This document shows, piece by piece, positions 28,171 to 37,573 of a stretch of DNA of 64,000 nt; position 1 is the stretch's first letter, and every line of letters begins with the position of its first letter. The DNA is from Promicromonospora iranensis (GTDB taxonomy: Bacteria; Actinomycetota; Actinomycetes; Actinomycetales; Cellulomonadaceae). The notes beneath the pieces are model-generated. The model saw nothing but the letters and a program-made list of their open reading frames with translations, was not told the DNA's origin and made no database searches. The position numbers were made by a program, and so were the translations under genes. The DNA lies in the NCBI RefSeq assembly GCF_028994775.1, contig NZ_JAJQMN010000001.1:533193-597192 (forward strand), written 5' to 3'.

Positions 28171-28338
28171 GGCCCCATCGTGCCTCGCGGGGCGCGGCAA
28201 CGCGAGATCACTGGTCAGCGGGTTAACAGCCGTAACACGACTCTGGCAGACTGGGGCAAGAGGTACGTTTCGCACTTTCTTAGCGTGTCCGGCCAAGTGT
28301 GTCCGGACCACACCGGGCGACAGAATGATGAGGGGCTC

Positions 28339-29052
28339 GTGTCCGCCACAGCCAAGAAGTCCAGCCAGACCCGCAAGACCCTGCAGCTCGTACTCGTCGC
28401 GGTAGCGGCACTCGTACTCGCCGGCAACTTCGTCATCAAGTCCCTCGGTGACGACGTGGCCCCCGCCGAAGGCGCCGAGGGGTCGGCGCTCGCGACGCTC
28501 GACTCGCTCACGGTGCAGGACGCCGCCAGCAAGGACGGCTACGACCGCGAGGCGGACTTCGGCAGCGCCTGGCAGGACGTCGACGACAACGGCTGCGACA
28601 CCCGCAACGACATGCTCCAGCGCGACCTCGAGGACATCGAGTTCTCCGCCGGCGACACGTGTGAGGTGGCGTCCGGGACCCTCGACGACCCGTACACGGG
28701 CGGGACCATCGCGTTCGAGCGTGGACCGAACTCCGGCGACGTGCAGATCGACCACGTGGTGGCCCTGATGAACGCCTGGACCACCGGCGCGGCGGACTGG
28801 AACAAGGAGAAGCGCGTGGAGATCGCGAACGACCCGCTCAACCTGGTCGCCTCCGACGGCCCCGCGAACATGAGCAAGGGCGCCAGGGACGCGTCCGAGT
28901 GGCTGCCCGACAACCAGGCCTACCACTGCGAGTACGTCGCCCGGCAGATCGCCGTCAAGGCCAAGTACGAGCTGTGGGTCACGCCCGCCGAGCACGACGC
29001 CATAGAGGACGTCCTGACGAGCTGCCCGGCGGAGCCGCTCCCGGCACCCTGA
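28339..29052 (+). CDS. Secreted or anchored DUF1524/HNH nuclease
   Basis: 237 residues from GTG 28339 with AGGGG upstream. Hydrophobic signal or anchor at about 14-33, an acidic linker, then the GmrSD C-terminal-like (DUF1524) nuclease domain: QIDHVVALMNAW (His139), ANDPLNLVASDGPANMSKG and SEWLPDNQAYHCEYVARQ. An extracytoplasmic DNase used for nutrition or competition is likely. Cysteines in the mature part may form a disulfide. Confidence 0.87.
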   Translation: MSATAKKSSQTRKTLQLVLVAVAALVLAGNFVIKSLGDDVAPAEGAEGSALATLDSLTVQDAASKDGYDREADFGSAWQDVDDNGCDTRNDMLQRDLEDIEFSAGDTCEVASGTLDDPYTGGTIAFERGPNSGDVQIDHVVALMNAWTTGAADWNKEKRVEIANDPLNLVASDGPANMSKGARDASEWLPDNQAYHCEYVARQIAVKAKYELWVTPAEHDAIEDVLTSCPAEPLPAP

Positions 29053-29127
29053 CCCGGTGGCCTGCTGAACCGTGGTCAGCGAACGCTGGCCGTGGTTCCT
29101 GCGGACCGTGGACGTAAGGTGACAGGC

Positions 29128-29898
29128 ATGGACATCCGCCACCTCACCGGGCACATCGAGTACCACGAGGGCTGGGACCTGCAGCGCCGCACCCACGAGT
29201 CCGTCCGCGCCGAGGAGCTGGCCGGCACGGTCTTCTTCCTCGAGCACGCCTCCGTCTACACGGCGGGCGCCCGCACCCATCGCGACGAGTACCCGACCGA
29301 CGGTACCGAGGTCATCAAGGTGGACCGTGGCGGCAAGATCACCTGGCACGGGCCGGGCCAGATCGTGGCCTACCCGATCCTGAAGCTGGCCAAGCCGTTC
29401 GACGTCGTCGAGTACATCCGCACGCTGGAGCAGGCGGTGATCGACGTGTGCACGGAGCTCGGCCTGGAGACCATGCGCGTCGAGGGCCGCTCCGGGGTGT
29501 GGGTCGCCGCGGACTCCCCCGACAAGCCGAACCCGCGCCGGGAGCGCAAGGTCTGCGCCATCGGCGCGCGGGTCGCCAAGGGCGTCACCATGCACGGCCT
29601 CGCCCTGAACTGCGACTCGGACCTGGCCGCGTTCGAGCACATCGTGCCCTGCGGGATCGACGACGCCGACGTCACGTCGCTCACCGCCGAGCTCGGCCGC
29701 CAGGTCACCGTGGACGACGTCCGCCCCCTCCTGGAGGCGGCGCTCGTCGAGCGGCTCGCCCCGCTCCTGGCCCGGGGCGACGACCGGCCCGCTACGCCGT
29801 CCGCCGAGCCCGTCGTCCAGCCCGCCGTCCAGCCCGCCGTCGACGGCGGCGTCGTACCGGTCGCCGCACCCGCCGCGAAGGTCTCCGCGACCGCGTGA
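29128..29898 (+). CDS. lipB: Lipoyl(octanoyl) transferase
   Basis: Moves octanoyl from ACP to lipoyl domains such as those of SucB. 256 residues: VDRGGKITWHGPGQIVAYPI, KVCAIGARVAKGVTMHGLALN with the conserved Lys, and the acyl-thioester Cys in IVPCGIDDADVTSL. The C-terminus carries a Val/Pro/Ala-rich tail of about 45 residues. TAAGGT ends 7 nt before the ATG, so the mRNA may be leaderless. Confidence 0.95.
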   Translation: MDIRHLTGHIEYHEGWDLQRRTHESVRAEELAGTVFFLEHASVYTAGARTHRDEYPTDGTEVIKVDRGGKITWHGPGQIVAYPILKLAKPFDVVEYIRTLEQAVIDVCTELGLETMRVEGRSGVWVAADSPDKPNPRRERKVCAIGARVAKGVTMHGLALNCDSDLAAFEHIVPCGIDDADVTSLTAELGRQVTVDDVRPLLEAALVERLAPLLARGDDRPATPSAEPVVQPAVQPAVDGGVVPVAAPAAKVSATA

Positions 29899-29991
29899 CG
29901 AACGCCACTGCCGGGCCTGTGGGCGACCGCGCGAGCGCGGGCGCCCGAGGCATAGGCTGAGCGAACCCGCTGACCTGGGAGGGGAAACTGC

Positions 29992-30993
29992 GTGACCATC
30001 GCACCTGAAGGCCGACGTATGTTGCGCATCGAAGCGCGCAACTCGGCTACGCCCATCGAGAAGAAGCCCGACTGGATCAAGACCCGGGCGGTGATGGGTC
30101 CCGAGTACCGCGACATGAAATCTCTCGTCAAGGGCGAGGGCCTGCACACGGTGTGCGAGGAGGCCGGCTGTCCCAACATCTTCGAGTGCTGGGAGGACCG
30201 CGAGGCCACCTTCCTCATCGGCGGTGACCAGTGCACACGGCGCTGCGACTTCTGCCAGATCGACACGGGCAAGCCCGCCGACTTCGACAAGGACGAGCCG
30301 CGCCGCGTCGCGGAGTCCGTGCGGACGATGGGCCTGAAGTACTCGACGGTCACGGGTGTCGCCCGCGACGACCTGGCCGACGGCGGCGCCTGGCTCTACG
30401 CCGAGACAGTCCGCCAGATCCACGCGCTGAACCCGGGCACCGGCGTCGAGCTGCTGATCCCCGACTTCAACGCCATCCCCGAGCTGCTCGACATCGTCAA
30501 CGAGTCGCGTCCCGAGGTGCTCGCGCACAACGTCGAGACCGTGCCGCGCATCTTCAAGCAGATTCGGCCCGCGTTCACGTACGAGCGGTCCCTCTCGGTG
30601 ATCACCCGGGCCCGCGACGCCGGCCTCGTCACCAAGTCGAACCTGATCCTCGGCATGGGCGAGACCATCGACGAGGCCAAGCAGGCCCTCCAGGACCTGC
30701 ACGACGCCGGTTGCGAGATCATCACGATCACGCAGTACCTCCGCCCCTCCCTGCGCCACCACCCGGTGGACCGCTGGGTGCGGCCCGAGGAGTTCGTGGA
30801 CCTGTCCGAGACCGCGGAGCAGATCGGCTTCCTCGGCGTCATGGCAGGGCCGCTGGTGCGTTCGTCGTACCGCGCGGGCCGCCTGTGGGGTCAGGCCATG
30901 ACCAAGCACGGCCGCCCGATTCCCGAGGCGCTCTCGCACCTCGCACAGCCCACCACCTCCCGGCAGGAGGCGGCGAGCCTGCTCGCTCGCTGA
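29992..30993 (+). CDS. lipA: Lipoyl synthase
   Basis: Radical SAM enzyme that inserts two sulfurs into the octanoyl group on lipoyl domains. 333 residues: auxiliary cluster motif [15 protein letters not shown] cluster motif CTRRCDFCQ, and the terminal RSSYRAGR segment. GTG 29992 follows GGGAGGGGAAA. It depends on Fe-S assembly and works after LipB. Confidence 0.97.
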   Translation: MTIAPEGRRMLRIEARNSATPIEKKPDWIKTRAVMGPEYRDMKSLVKGEGLHTVCEEAGCPNIFECWEDREATFLIGGDQCTRRCDFCQIDTGKPADFDKDEPRRVAESVRTMGLKYSTVTGVARDDLADGGAWLYAETVRQIHALNPGTGVELLIPDFNAIPELLDIVNESRPEVLAHNVETVPRIFKQIRPAFTYERSLSVITRARDAGLVTKSNLILGMGETIDEAKQALQDLHDAGCEIITITQYLRPSLRHHPVDRWVRPEEFVDLSETAEQIGFLGVMAGPLVRSSYRAGRLWGQAMTKHGRPIPEALSHLAQPTTSRQEAASLLAR

Positions 30994-31035
30994 TCTGGCA
31001 CCCAGTCCACCCGCAGCGCACTAGAATTGACGACC

Positions 31036-31779
31036 ATGGCCCGATCCTCGTCCGGGGGCGACGCTCGCAACGATGTAGCAGCGTCTGCCGCCAAGCAGAA
31101 GAAGCCCAAGAAGCGCCGCTGGTATCACCAGCTGTGGGACGTCTACAAGATGACCCGCAAGCAGAACCCGCTCGTCACCTGGTGGATGCTCGCAGCATTC
31201 GTCGGGGTCGTCGGGGTGGCGCTGCTGATCGGCGTGCTCGCCGGTCCGTGGGTCTATGCGCTGGTCATCGGCGTTCCCTTCGGCGTGCTGGCGGCCATGT
31301 TCGTGCTGTCGCGCAGCGCGGAGAAGGCGGCGTACACGCAGATCGCCGGCCAGCCCGGCGCCGCGCGTGCCGCACTCGGTACCGTCCGTGGCGGCTGGAC
31401 CTTCGAGGACGAGCCCGTCGCGGTCGACGCGCGCAACCAGGACTTCGTGTTCCGCGGTGTCGGCAAGGCTGGTGTCGTGCTCGTCTCCGAGGGGCCGCCG
31501 CACCGCGTGGGGCGTCTCCTCGAGCAGGAGCGCAAGAAGGTCAGCCGCATCCTGTCCAACGTGCCGGTCACCCTCATCCAGTGCGGCGACGCCGAGGGCC
31601 AGGTCCCGCTCACCAAGGTCGCGCGCAGCGTCACCAAGCTCAAGTCGACCCTGACCCGCGCCGAGGTCACGGAGGTCAGCAAGCGTCTCAAGGCCATCGG
31701 CGGTATGAAGCTGCCGATCCCCAAGGGCATCGACCCGACGCGCGCCCGCCCCGACCGCAAGGGCATGCGCGGCCGCTGA
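31036..31779 (+). CDS. DUF4191 membrane protein
   Basis: 247 residues: basic N-terminus ([21 protein letters not shown]), two adjacent transmembrane helices at about 52-100, then a cytoplasmic domain with [28 protein letters not shown]4191 proteins commonly sit behind lipA in actinobacteria; role unknown. TAGAAT (31022-31027) ends 8 nt before the ATG. Confidence 0.88.
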   Translation: MARSSSGGDARNDVAASAAKQKKPKKRRWYHQLWDVYKMTRKQNPLVTWWMLAAFVGVVGVALLIGVLAGPWVYALVIGVPFGVLAAMFVLSRSAEKAAYTQIAGQPGAARAALGTVRGGWTFEDEPVAVDARNQDFVFRGVGKAGVVLVSEGPPHRVGRLLEQERKKVSRILSNVPVTLIQCGDAEGQVPLTKVARSVTKLKSTLTRAEVTEVSKRLKAIGGMKLPIPKGIDPTRARPDRKGMRGR

Positions 31780-31850
31780 CCGGCCATCGCCGCCGTCCGG
31801 CAGCTTGCCAGAGCGGGCGGCTTGCCGGCCGGCCGTGGCGAAACATGGCA

Positions 31851-31884
31851 AGGGGGCGTCTTCCGTACGGAAGGCGCCCTCTTT
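31851..31884 (+). terminator. Hairpin terminator after the DUF4191 gene
   Basis: GGGCGTCTTCC / GGAAGGCGCCC (one G-T pair) with loop GTAC, followed by TCTTTG. Confidence 0.7.
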
Positions 31885-32012
31885 GCGTTCTCTTCAACCG
31901 TCCGATGGACGGACGCCGCCAGGCCCGGCCATGTGAGTTCTGGCACTCTAAGGACCGCTGCCGGATCCTCGACCAGCACATCTCCCCGGGATTACACGGC
32001 CGAGAGCGCCGA

Positions 32013-32049
32013 GAAACATCCCGGCAACAATCAGTAACCAGAGAGAAAC
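32013..32049 (+). promoter_or_regulatory. GlnR-type operator upstream of glnA
   Basis: Four pentamers: GAAAC (32013), GCAAC (32024), GTAAC (32034) and GAAAC (32045), spaced 6, 5 and 6 bases. This matches the actinobacterial GlnR box, GTNAC-n6-GAAAC repeated. It lies about 105 bases before the glnA start and implies nitrogen control by a GlnR encoded elsewhere. Confidence 0.65.
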
Positions 32050-32153
32050 CACCTGCCCTTAGGTTCAAGGCGATCCGCGTGCGACCCTGCCCTGCTCGTC
32101 CGGCAAGGTCCGACGGACTCCCCCTGAACTTATCGAGCGAGCAAGGAGCGCAG

Positions 32154-33578
32154 ATGTTCAAGAACGCCGAGGAGGCGATCGCCTTCACCCGCAACGAGGG
32201 GGTGGAGTTCGTCGACGTCCGGTTTATCGACCTGCCGGGTGTGACGCAGCACTTCAACATCCCGGTCGAGCAGTTCGACGAGGACGCCTTCAGCGAAGGC
32301 CTCATGTTCGACGGTTCGTCCATCCGCGGATTCCAGGCGATCCACGAGTCCGACATGAAGCTCGTGCCGGACATCACGACGGCGTTCATCGACCCGTTCC
32401 GCAAGGCCAAGACGCTGATCGTGAACTTCTCGATCGTCGACCCCTTCACGGGTGACGCCTACGCTCGCGACCCGCGCAACATCGCGGCCAAGGCCGAGGC
32501 GTACCTGAAGTCGACCGGCATCGCCGACACCGTCTTCTTCGGTGCCGAGGCCGAGTTCTACGTGTTCGACGACGTCCGCTTCAAGACGTCCGCCGAGGAG
32601 AGCTTCTACTCCATCGACTCCGTCGAGGCCGCGTGGAACACCGGCCGCGAGGAGGAGGGTGGCAACCTCGGGTACAAGACCCGCTTCAAGGGCGGCTACT
32701 TCCCGACGTCGCCGAGCGACCGTTTCGCCGACCTGCGTGACGACATGGTCAAGACGCTCGGCCAGGTCGGCCTCTCCGTCGAGCGTGCGCACCACGAGGT
32801 GGGCACCGCCGGCCAGCAGGAGATCAACTACAAGTTCAACTCCCTGCTGCACGCCGCCGACGACCTGATGAAGTTCAAGTACGTCATCAAGAACGTCGCG
32901 TTCGAGGCCGGCAAGTCGGCCACGTTCATGCCGAAGCCGGTCTTCGGTGACAACGGCTCGGGCATGCATTCGCACCAGTCGCTCTGGAAGAACGGCGAGC
33001 CGCTGTTCTACGACGAGAAGGGCTACGGCGGCCTGTCCGACCTCGCCCGCTGGTACATCGGTGGCCTGCTCAAGCACGCGCCGTCGCTGCTGGCCTTCAC
33101 CAACCCGTCGGTGAACTCGTACCACCGCCTGGTCCCGGGCTTCGAGGCTCCCGTGAACCTCGTCTACTCGGCTCGTAACCGTTCCGCCTCGATCCGTATC
33201 CCGATCACGGGTACGTCGCCGAAGGCGAAGCGCATCGAGTTCCGCGCGCCGGACCCGTCGTCGAACCCGTACCTGGCGTTCTCCGCGATGCTGATGGCCG
33301 GCCTGGACGGCATCAAGAACCGCATCGAGCCCCCGGCACCGGTCGACAAGGACCTGTACGAGCTGCCCCCGGAGGAGCACGCTCAGATCGCTCAGGTCCC
33401 GACGTCGCTCGGTGGCGTGCTCGACGCGCTCGAGGCCGACCACGAGTACCTGACCGCCGGTGACGTGTTCACCGAGGACCTGATCGAGACCTGGATCGCG
33501 TACAAGCGCGAGAACGAGATCGACCCGATCCGCCTGCGGCCGCACCCGCACGAGTTCGAGCTCTACTACGACATCTGA
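32154..33578 (+). CDS. glnA: Glutamine synthetase type I (GlnA1)
   Basis: Main ammonium-assimilating enzyme, 474 residues forming a dodecamer. Signatures: [10 protein letters not shown], the Glu metal ligands in [23 protein letters not shown], and the C-terminal [10 protein letters not shown], where Tyr402 is the adenylylation site used by GlnE. The rest of the adenylylation loop is intact. GGAG precedes the ATG. Nitrogen control by GlnR is predicted from the upstream box. Confidence 0.97.
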   Translation: MFKNAEEAIAFTRNEGVEFVDVRFIDLPGVTQHFNIPVEQFDEDAFSEGLMFDGSSIRGFQAIHESDMKLVPDITTAFIDPFRKAKTLIVNFSIVDPFTGDAYARDPRNIAAKAEAYLKSTGIADTVFFGAEAEFYVFDDVRFKTSAEESFYSIDSVEAAWNTGREEEGGNLGYKTRFKGGYFPTSPSDRFADLRDDMVKTLGQVGLSVERAHHEVGTAGQQEINYKFNSLLHAADDLMKFKYVIKNVAFEAGKSATFMPKPVFGDNGSGMHSHQSLWKNGEPLFYDEKGYGGLSDLARWYIGGLLKHAPSLLAFTNPSVNSYHRLVPGFEAPVNLVYSARNRSASIRIPITGTSPKAKRIEFRAPDPSSNPYLAFSAMLMAGLDGIKNRIEPPAPVDKDLYELPPEEHAQIAQVPTSLGGVLDALEADHEYLTAGDVFTEDLIETWIAYKRENEIDPIRLRPHPHEFELYYDI

Positions 33579-33612
33579 TCCCGTGGCCCGCTAGGGCCTC
33601 GCGTCTGTCGCC

Positions 33613-33673
33613 AGAACGGCGGCCGGCCTGCGCATTCGTCCTCGGACGTCGGCGCGGTGCCGGCCGCCGTTCT
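33613..33673 (+). terminator. Long-stem hairpin after glnA
   Basis: Perfect 15-bp arms AGAACGGCGGCCGGC and complement, with a 31-nt loop, between convergent genes. Confidence 0.6.
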
Positions 33674-33703
33674 GCTGCGACCCCGGTCGCCCCGGCGGCC
33701 AGG

Positions 33704-34237
33704 TCAGGGCCGGGCCGGCGTCCGACGTCGGAAGTAGGCGACGGTCAGCACCGCGAGCAGCGGGCCCCACGCCAGCAACGGCACGTAGCAGACCAGCAGG
33801 ACCACCTTCTGTAGAACAGTCGGGAAGAGGTAGTCGAAACCGCCGCTGACCGTCCCCCTCAACATGTTGACGGTGGCGAACGTCCAGAGAACGGTGAGCG
33901 CGGTCGCCCCGAGCGCCGCGGGGACCGTCGCGGCGAGCCGGTGGATCGGCCGTCCGCCGACGAGGGGTAGCCAGCCCGGCACTACCTCGCCCCACCGCTG
34001 GACCAGCCCGAGCGACAGCAGTGCCAGCACCTCGGCGACGAGCGAGAGTCCGACGATCTGGACACGTTCGGAGAACGGAAGTGCGATCGCCGTGTTCGCG
34101 ACCGGCAGCCCGGCCACCAGAGCGATCCGCCACAGGCCGGACGGGAGCGTGATCAGCGCCAGGAAGTGCGCCAGCCGGCGTGCGACCGGCGTGACGCCCG
34201 CGGCAGGTAGCAGCAGCGATTTCGTTGAAAGGCTCAT
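33704..34237 (-). CDS. Four-helix membrane protein
   Basis: 177 residues with about four hydrophobic helices, the motif LITLPSGLWRIALVAGLP and a final YFRRRTPARP. Not assigned to a family. Stands alone between glnA and a divergent EEP gene. ATG at 34237 has GAAAGG upstream. Confidence 0.65.
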   Translation of the reverse strand: MSLSTKSLLLPAAGVTPVARRLAHFLALITLPSGLWRIALVAGLPVANTAIALPFSERVQIVGLSLVAEVLALLSLGLVQRWGEVVPGWLPLVGGRPIHRLAATVPAALGATALTVLWTFATVNMLRGTVSGGFDYLFPTVLQKVVLLVCYVPLLAWGPLLAVLTVAYFRRRTPARP

Positions 34238-34378
34238 ACCGTCGAGCCTGCTCGAAACGGGTGCCTGGAGGATCACCCGCCCGCGTGAGTCCGCTCCCCC
34301 GATCGGGTGACCGCCGCAACCGGGCAGGATGCCGGATCTCTGCTGGCCCGGGACACGCGATCGCCCCACGATGCAGTG

Positions 34379-35227
34379 ATGACGACATCTGCCGCACCGC
34401 ATCCGACGTCCTCGACACCGACCGTCCGAGCCCTCACGATGAACGTCTTCGGGCCCGGCAATCCCAGCTGGGACCGACGGCAGCCACTGATCGGGGAGGC
34501 GATCCGCGCCCTCGGCCCTGACATCGTCGCGCTCCAGGAAGTGCCGGTCGACGCACCGGAGGTCCTGGAGCGCCTGTTCGGCCCGGGCTACCACCTCACC
34601 CACTTCTCCCGCCCGTCCGACGACGGCGTCGCGGGCACCCTGGCCACCCGCTGGCCACACCGGCTGGTCGCCGAGATCGACCTCCGCGTCAGCGAACGCA
34701 GCCGGGGGTATCTGCCCTGGTGCGCCGCCGTGCTCGTCGAGCTGGACACGCCTGTCGGCCCCCTGCTCGTGACGCACCACAAGCCGAGCTGGCCCCTCCC
34801 GTTCGAGCGGGAACGAGAGGAGCAGGCGGTGCTCGTCGCGCAGGCGATCGAGGAGCACCTCGCCGACCGCGACATGCATGCCCTGGTGCTCGGCGACTTC
34901 GACGCCACTCCCGACGCAGCGAGCATGCGGTTCTGGCGCGGGCGACAGCCGGTGCGGCAGCTGAGCGTCTGCTATCAGGACGCCTGGGAGTACGCGCACC
35001 CGGGCGAGCCGGGGCACACGTTCGAGCTGGCCAACCCCCTGGTGCGCGACGGGGAGTTCACCACGGCAGCGTCCCGGAGGATCGACTACGTCCTGGTCCG
35101 CAGCGGGCTGCGCGGCCCGACATTGCGGGTGACCGACTGCCGGCGGGTGCTGGACCGGCCCGTCGGCGGGGTCTGGGCCAGCGACCACTACGGCGTCGTC
35201 GTCGATCTGGCAGCGCCGCGGAACTGA
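34379..35227 (+). CDS. Endonuclease/exonuclease/phosphatase (EEP) family protein
   Basis: 282 residues. Catalytic motifs of the DNase I-like fold: MNVFGPGNPSW (Asn), DIVALQEVP (metal Glu), THHKPSWPLP, LVLGDFDATPDAASMRF (Asp, Asn replaced by Asp), RIDYVLVR, and ASDHYGVVVDL (catalytic His). Could hydrolyse nucleic acid, phosphoinositide or sphingolipid-type phosphodiesters. No signal peptide is evident. Confidence 0.85.
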   Translation: MTTSAAPHPTSSTPTVRALTMNVFGPGNPSWDRRQPLIGEAIRALGPDIVALQEVPVDAPEVLERLFGPGYHLTHFSRPSDDGVAGTLATRWPHRLVAEIDLRVSERSRGYLPWCAAVLVELDTPVGPLLVTHHKPSWPLPFEREREEQAVLVAQAIEEHLADRDMHALVLGDFDATPDAASMRFWRGRQPVRQLSVCYQDAWEYAHPGEPGHTFELANPLVRDGEFTTAASRRIDYVLVRSGLRGPTLRVTDCRRVLDRPVGGVWASDHYGVVVDLAAPRN

Positions 35228-35253
35228 CCGTGCGCTGTCGTCGGCCGCCCCGG

Positions 35254-35560
35254 TCAGTACGCCACGGTGCAGTGCCTGACGCCGCCAGGGTTCTCGACCT
35301 CGTCCAGCACGGCGACGGAAAGGTCCTCGGCCAAGATCCGGGATCGGCCCGCTTCGTCGACCAGCAGCGTCGTGGTGCCACGGCGGTAGGCGCCGGGACG
35401 AACATCTCGTCGTCGATGACCAGCTTCTCGTCTCGACCTCGGCGGTGCCGTTCCCGGCGTCCCGGCGCGAGACGGCGACGACGTCGTGCCCCCACGCCCA
35501 CGTCTCATCGACCACGCGACTGCCGACCATGCCGGTTGCCCCGAAGACCACGATCCTCAT
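35254..35560 (-). pseudogene. Truncated NAD(P)-binding epimerase-like gene
   Basis: The start is intact (MRIVVFGATGMVGSRVVDE, a Rossmann P-loop), but after about 45 codons sequence typical of the C-terminus begins in another frame: LVIDDEMF, then, after a second shift, YRRGTTTLLVDEAG and ILAEDLSVAVLDEVENP to the stop at 35254. The family has about 210 residues; only about 100 codons remain. An internal deletion plus frameshifts explain this. Its ATG overlaps the expected stop of the EamA gene. Confidence 0.8.
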
Positions 35561-36587
35561 CGCACGACCTCCAGCGGCTGGATGCCTGCCGACGCCGACG
35601 CCGGCCCCGAAGCCACCCGAGCCGCCTGCTGCCCCCGGGACGGGAGCTGCCCGGCGAGCGCACCGCCGCCAGCGCCAGCGCGAACCCGGCGACCTGGAGG
35701 CCCGACAGCTCCTCGCCGAGCAACCCGACGCCGACCGCGGCCGCGACCAGCGGCGAGAGCGGGGCGAGGAACGCGACGGAGGTGACCGGGAGCCGTCCGA
35801 TGCCGCGGAACCAGAGCACGTAGGCGATGAGGCCGCCCACCAGCCCGAGCCAGAGGTAGCCGAGGGTGGCCCGTCCGTCGATCGCGGGCGGCGCACCCTC
35901 GGCGAGGAAGGTGACCGGGACGAGGAACAGCCCGCCCGCTGTCAGCTGCCAGCCCGCGGCCGAGACCGGGCCGACGCCGTCGGGACGCCCCCAGCGCTTG
36001 GTCAGCGTGACGCCGAGCGCCATCGAGACAGCACCGGCGAGCCCGGCCAGAACGCCTCCCGCGTCGAGCCTGGCTCCGGGACCCAGCACGACAAGGCCGA
36101 CGCCGGCGACGCCCGCGACGCCCCACGCGACCCGGCGCACGGTCAGGCGCTCACGGAGCACCGGCACGGCAAGGAGGGCGACGGCCAAGGAGCCCACCGC
36201 GCCGAGCGTGGCGGCGACTCCGCCGGGTAGCCGCTCGGCAGAGATGAAGAGCATCGGGAAGAAGAGGCCGATGTTGAGGATCCCGAGCACTGCACTCTTC
36301 CACCACCACGCACCGTGGGGCAGGGCGCGCCGGGCCGCCGGGCCGGTCCGGCCAGCACGTGTCCTGCTGAGCAGCGCGCCGATCACCACGGCGGCGAGAC
36401 CCGCGGGCAGCGCACGCGCGAGCCCGGCGAACAGCGGGTGTCCGACCGGGAGCATCTCGGTGGTGACGAAGTAGGTGGTGCCCCAGACCATCGGGGCGAG
36501 GGCCGTGACGGCTGTGAGTGCCGCGACTGCGGTGAGGGCCGCCGTGCGGCGCTCCCCGTGACCTCGCCGGAGCATCGTGGTGTTCAT
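35557..36587 (-). pseudogene. EamA/RhaT-family exporter with C-terminal frameshift
   Basis: Ten-helix drug/metabolite transporter: GTTYFVTTEMLPVGHPLFAGL, SAERLPGGVAATLGA, and a second repeat with VLWFRGIGRLPVTSVAFLAPLSP. After FALALAAV the frame shifts to an Arg/Ser-rich tail. Two bases fewer near 35667 would restore LAGQLPSRGQQ and end at a TGA (35557-35559) overlapping the next ATG, as expected for an operon. The helices are nearly complete, so the protein may still fold, or this may be a sequencing error. Confidence 0.75.
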
Positions 36588-36642
36588 GCGTGCCAGTCTT
36601 CGGCCGCGGGCAGCCATGAGTCCAACACATCCTTTTCATGTG

Positions 36643-36665
36643 ATCGATCGTGCGACACGATTGAT
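36643..36665. promoter_or_regulatory. LysR-type operator
   Basis: ATCGATCGTG-CGA-CACGATTGAT, a 10-bp inverted repeat with one mismatch, ending 2 bases before the LysR ATG in the region shared with the divergent EamA gene. Confidence 0.5.
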
Positions 36666-36667
36666 CC

Positions 36668-37573
36668 ATGGAGCTTCAGCAGATGCGGTACGTCATCGCC
36701 GTCGCCGAGACGTCGAACTTCACGCGGGCCGCCGAACGCTGCCACGTCGTGCAGTCGGCGCTGAGCCATCAGATCAAACGGCTCGAGCACGAGCTCGGCG
36801 CCGCGCTCTTCGCCCGCACCAGCCGACAGGTCCGTCTGACGGCGGCGGGCGAGGCGTTCCTGCCCGCGGCTCGGCAGGCACTCGAGGCGGCGGAGCGCGC
36901 CGCGGCGGACGCGGCGGCCACGGTCGGCGAGGTGCGTGGGCGGCTCAGCGTCGGTGTCATCCCGACGGTCGCCGCCGTCGACGTACCGGCCGCCCTGCGT
37001 GACCTGCGGCGCCGGCACCCGCAGGTGCGCGTCTCCCTGCGCACCGGCCCGAGCGACACGCTGACGCCCGACGTGGCGGCAGGACGGCTCGACGTCGCCT
37101 TCCTGGGCCTGCCGAGCTCTGCCCGGCCGAGCGGCGTGCACCACCACGAGCTGGCGCGCGACCGGCTGGTCGCCGTCCTCGCCCCGGACCACCCGCTGGC
37201 CGGGGCCGACGGCCTGGACCTGGCGGACCTCGCCGCCGAATCCTTCGTCGACTTCCCGTACGGGTCGCCCGGCAGAGCTCAGACCGACCAGGCGTTCGCC
37301 CGGGCCGGCCTCGGCCGCGACGTGGCGTTCGAGGTGACGGACGCTCCGCTGATGGCACAGGTGATCCGGCACGGTCTGGCGATCGGCTTCCTGCCCTCGG
37401 CCTACCTCCGGCGCGCGCCCGAGCTCGGTGGGCTGGCCACGGCGACCGTGCGGGACGGTCCGAGCCGGACCGAGTACGTCATCTGGGGCAAGCCCGGTCC
37501 CACGCCCGCCACCGGTGCGTTCCTGACGGCGATCGGGCTCGGGAACCCCTCCCCCGGTCACTCCGCGCCGTAG
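36668..37573 (+). CDS. LysR family transcriptional regulator
   Basis: 301 residues: winged HTH at 1-60 (NFTRAAERCHVVQSALSHQIKRLE), then a periplasmic-binding-like effector domain. Divergent from the EamA exporter, its probable target. Its last 16 bases overlap the end of glnE on the other strand. Confidence 0.93.
   Translation: MELQQMRYVIAVAETSNFTRAAERCHVVQSALSHQIKRLEHELGAALFARTSRQVRLTAAGEAFLPAARQALEAAERAAADAAATVGEVRGRLSVGVIPTVAAVDVPAALRDLRRRHPQVRVSLRTGPSDTLTPDVAAGRLDVAFLGLPSSARPSGVHHHELARDRLVAVLAPDHPLAGADGLDLADLAAESFVDFPYGSPGRAQTDQAFARAGLGRDVAFEVTDAPLMAQVIRHGLAIGFLPSAYLRRAPELGGLATATVRDGPSRTEYVIWGKPGPTPATGAFLTAIGLGNPSPGHSAP

Noticed and set aside
27082..30939. 1285-codon open frame on the minus strand
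   Set aside because: Only its 3' part (27082-28170) encodes a recognisable protein; the rest is antisense to the DUF1524, lipB and lipA genes, as happens in very high-GC DNA.
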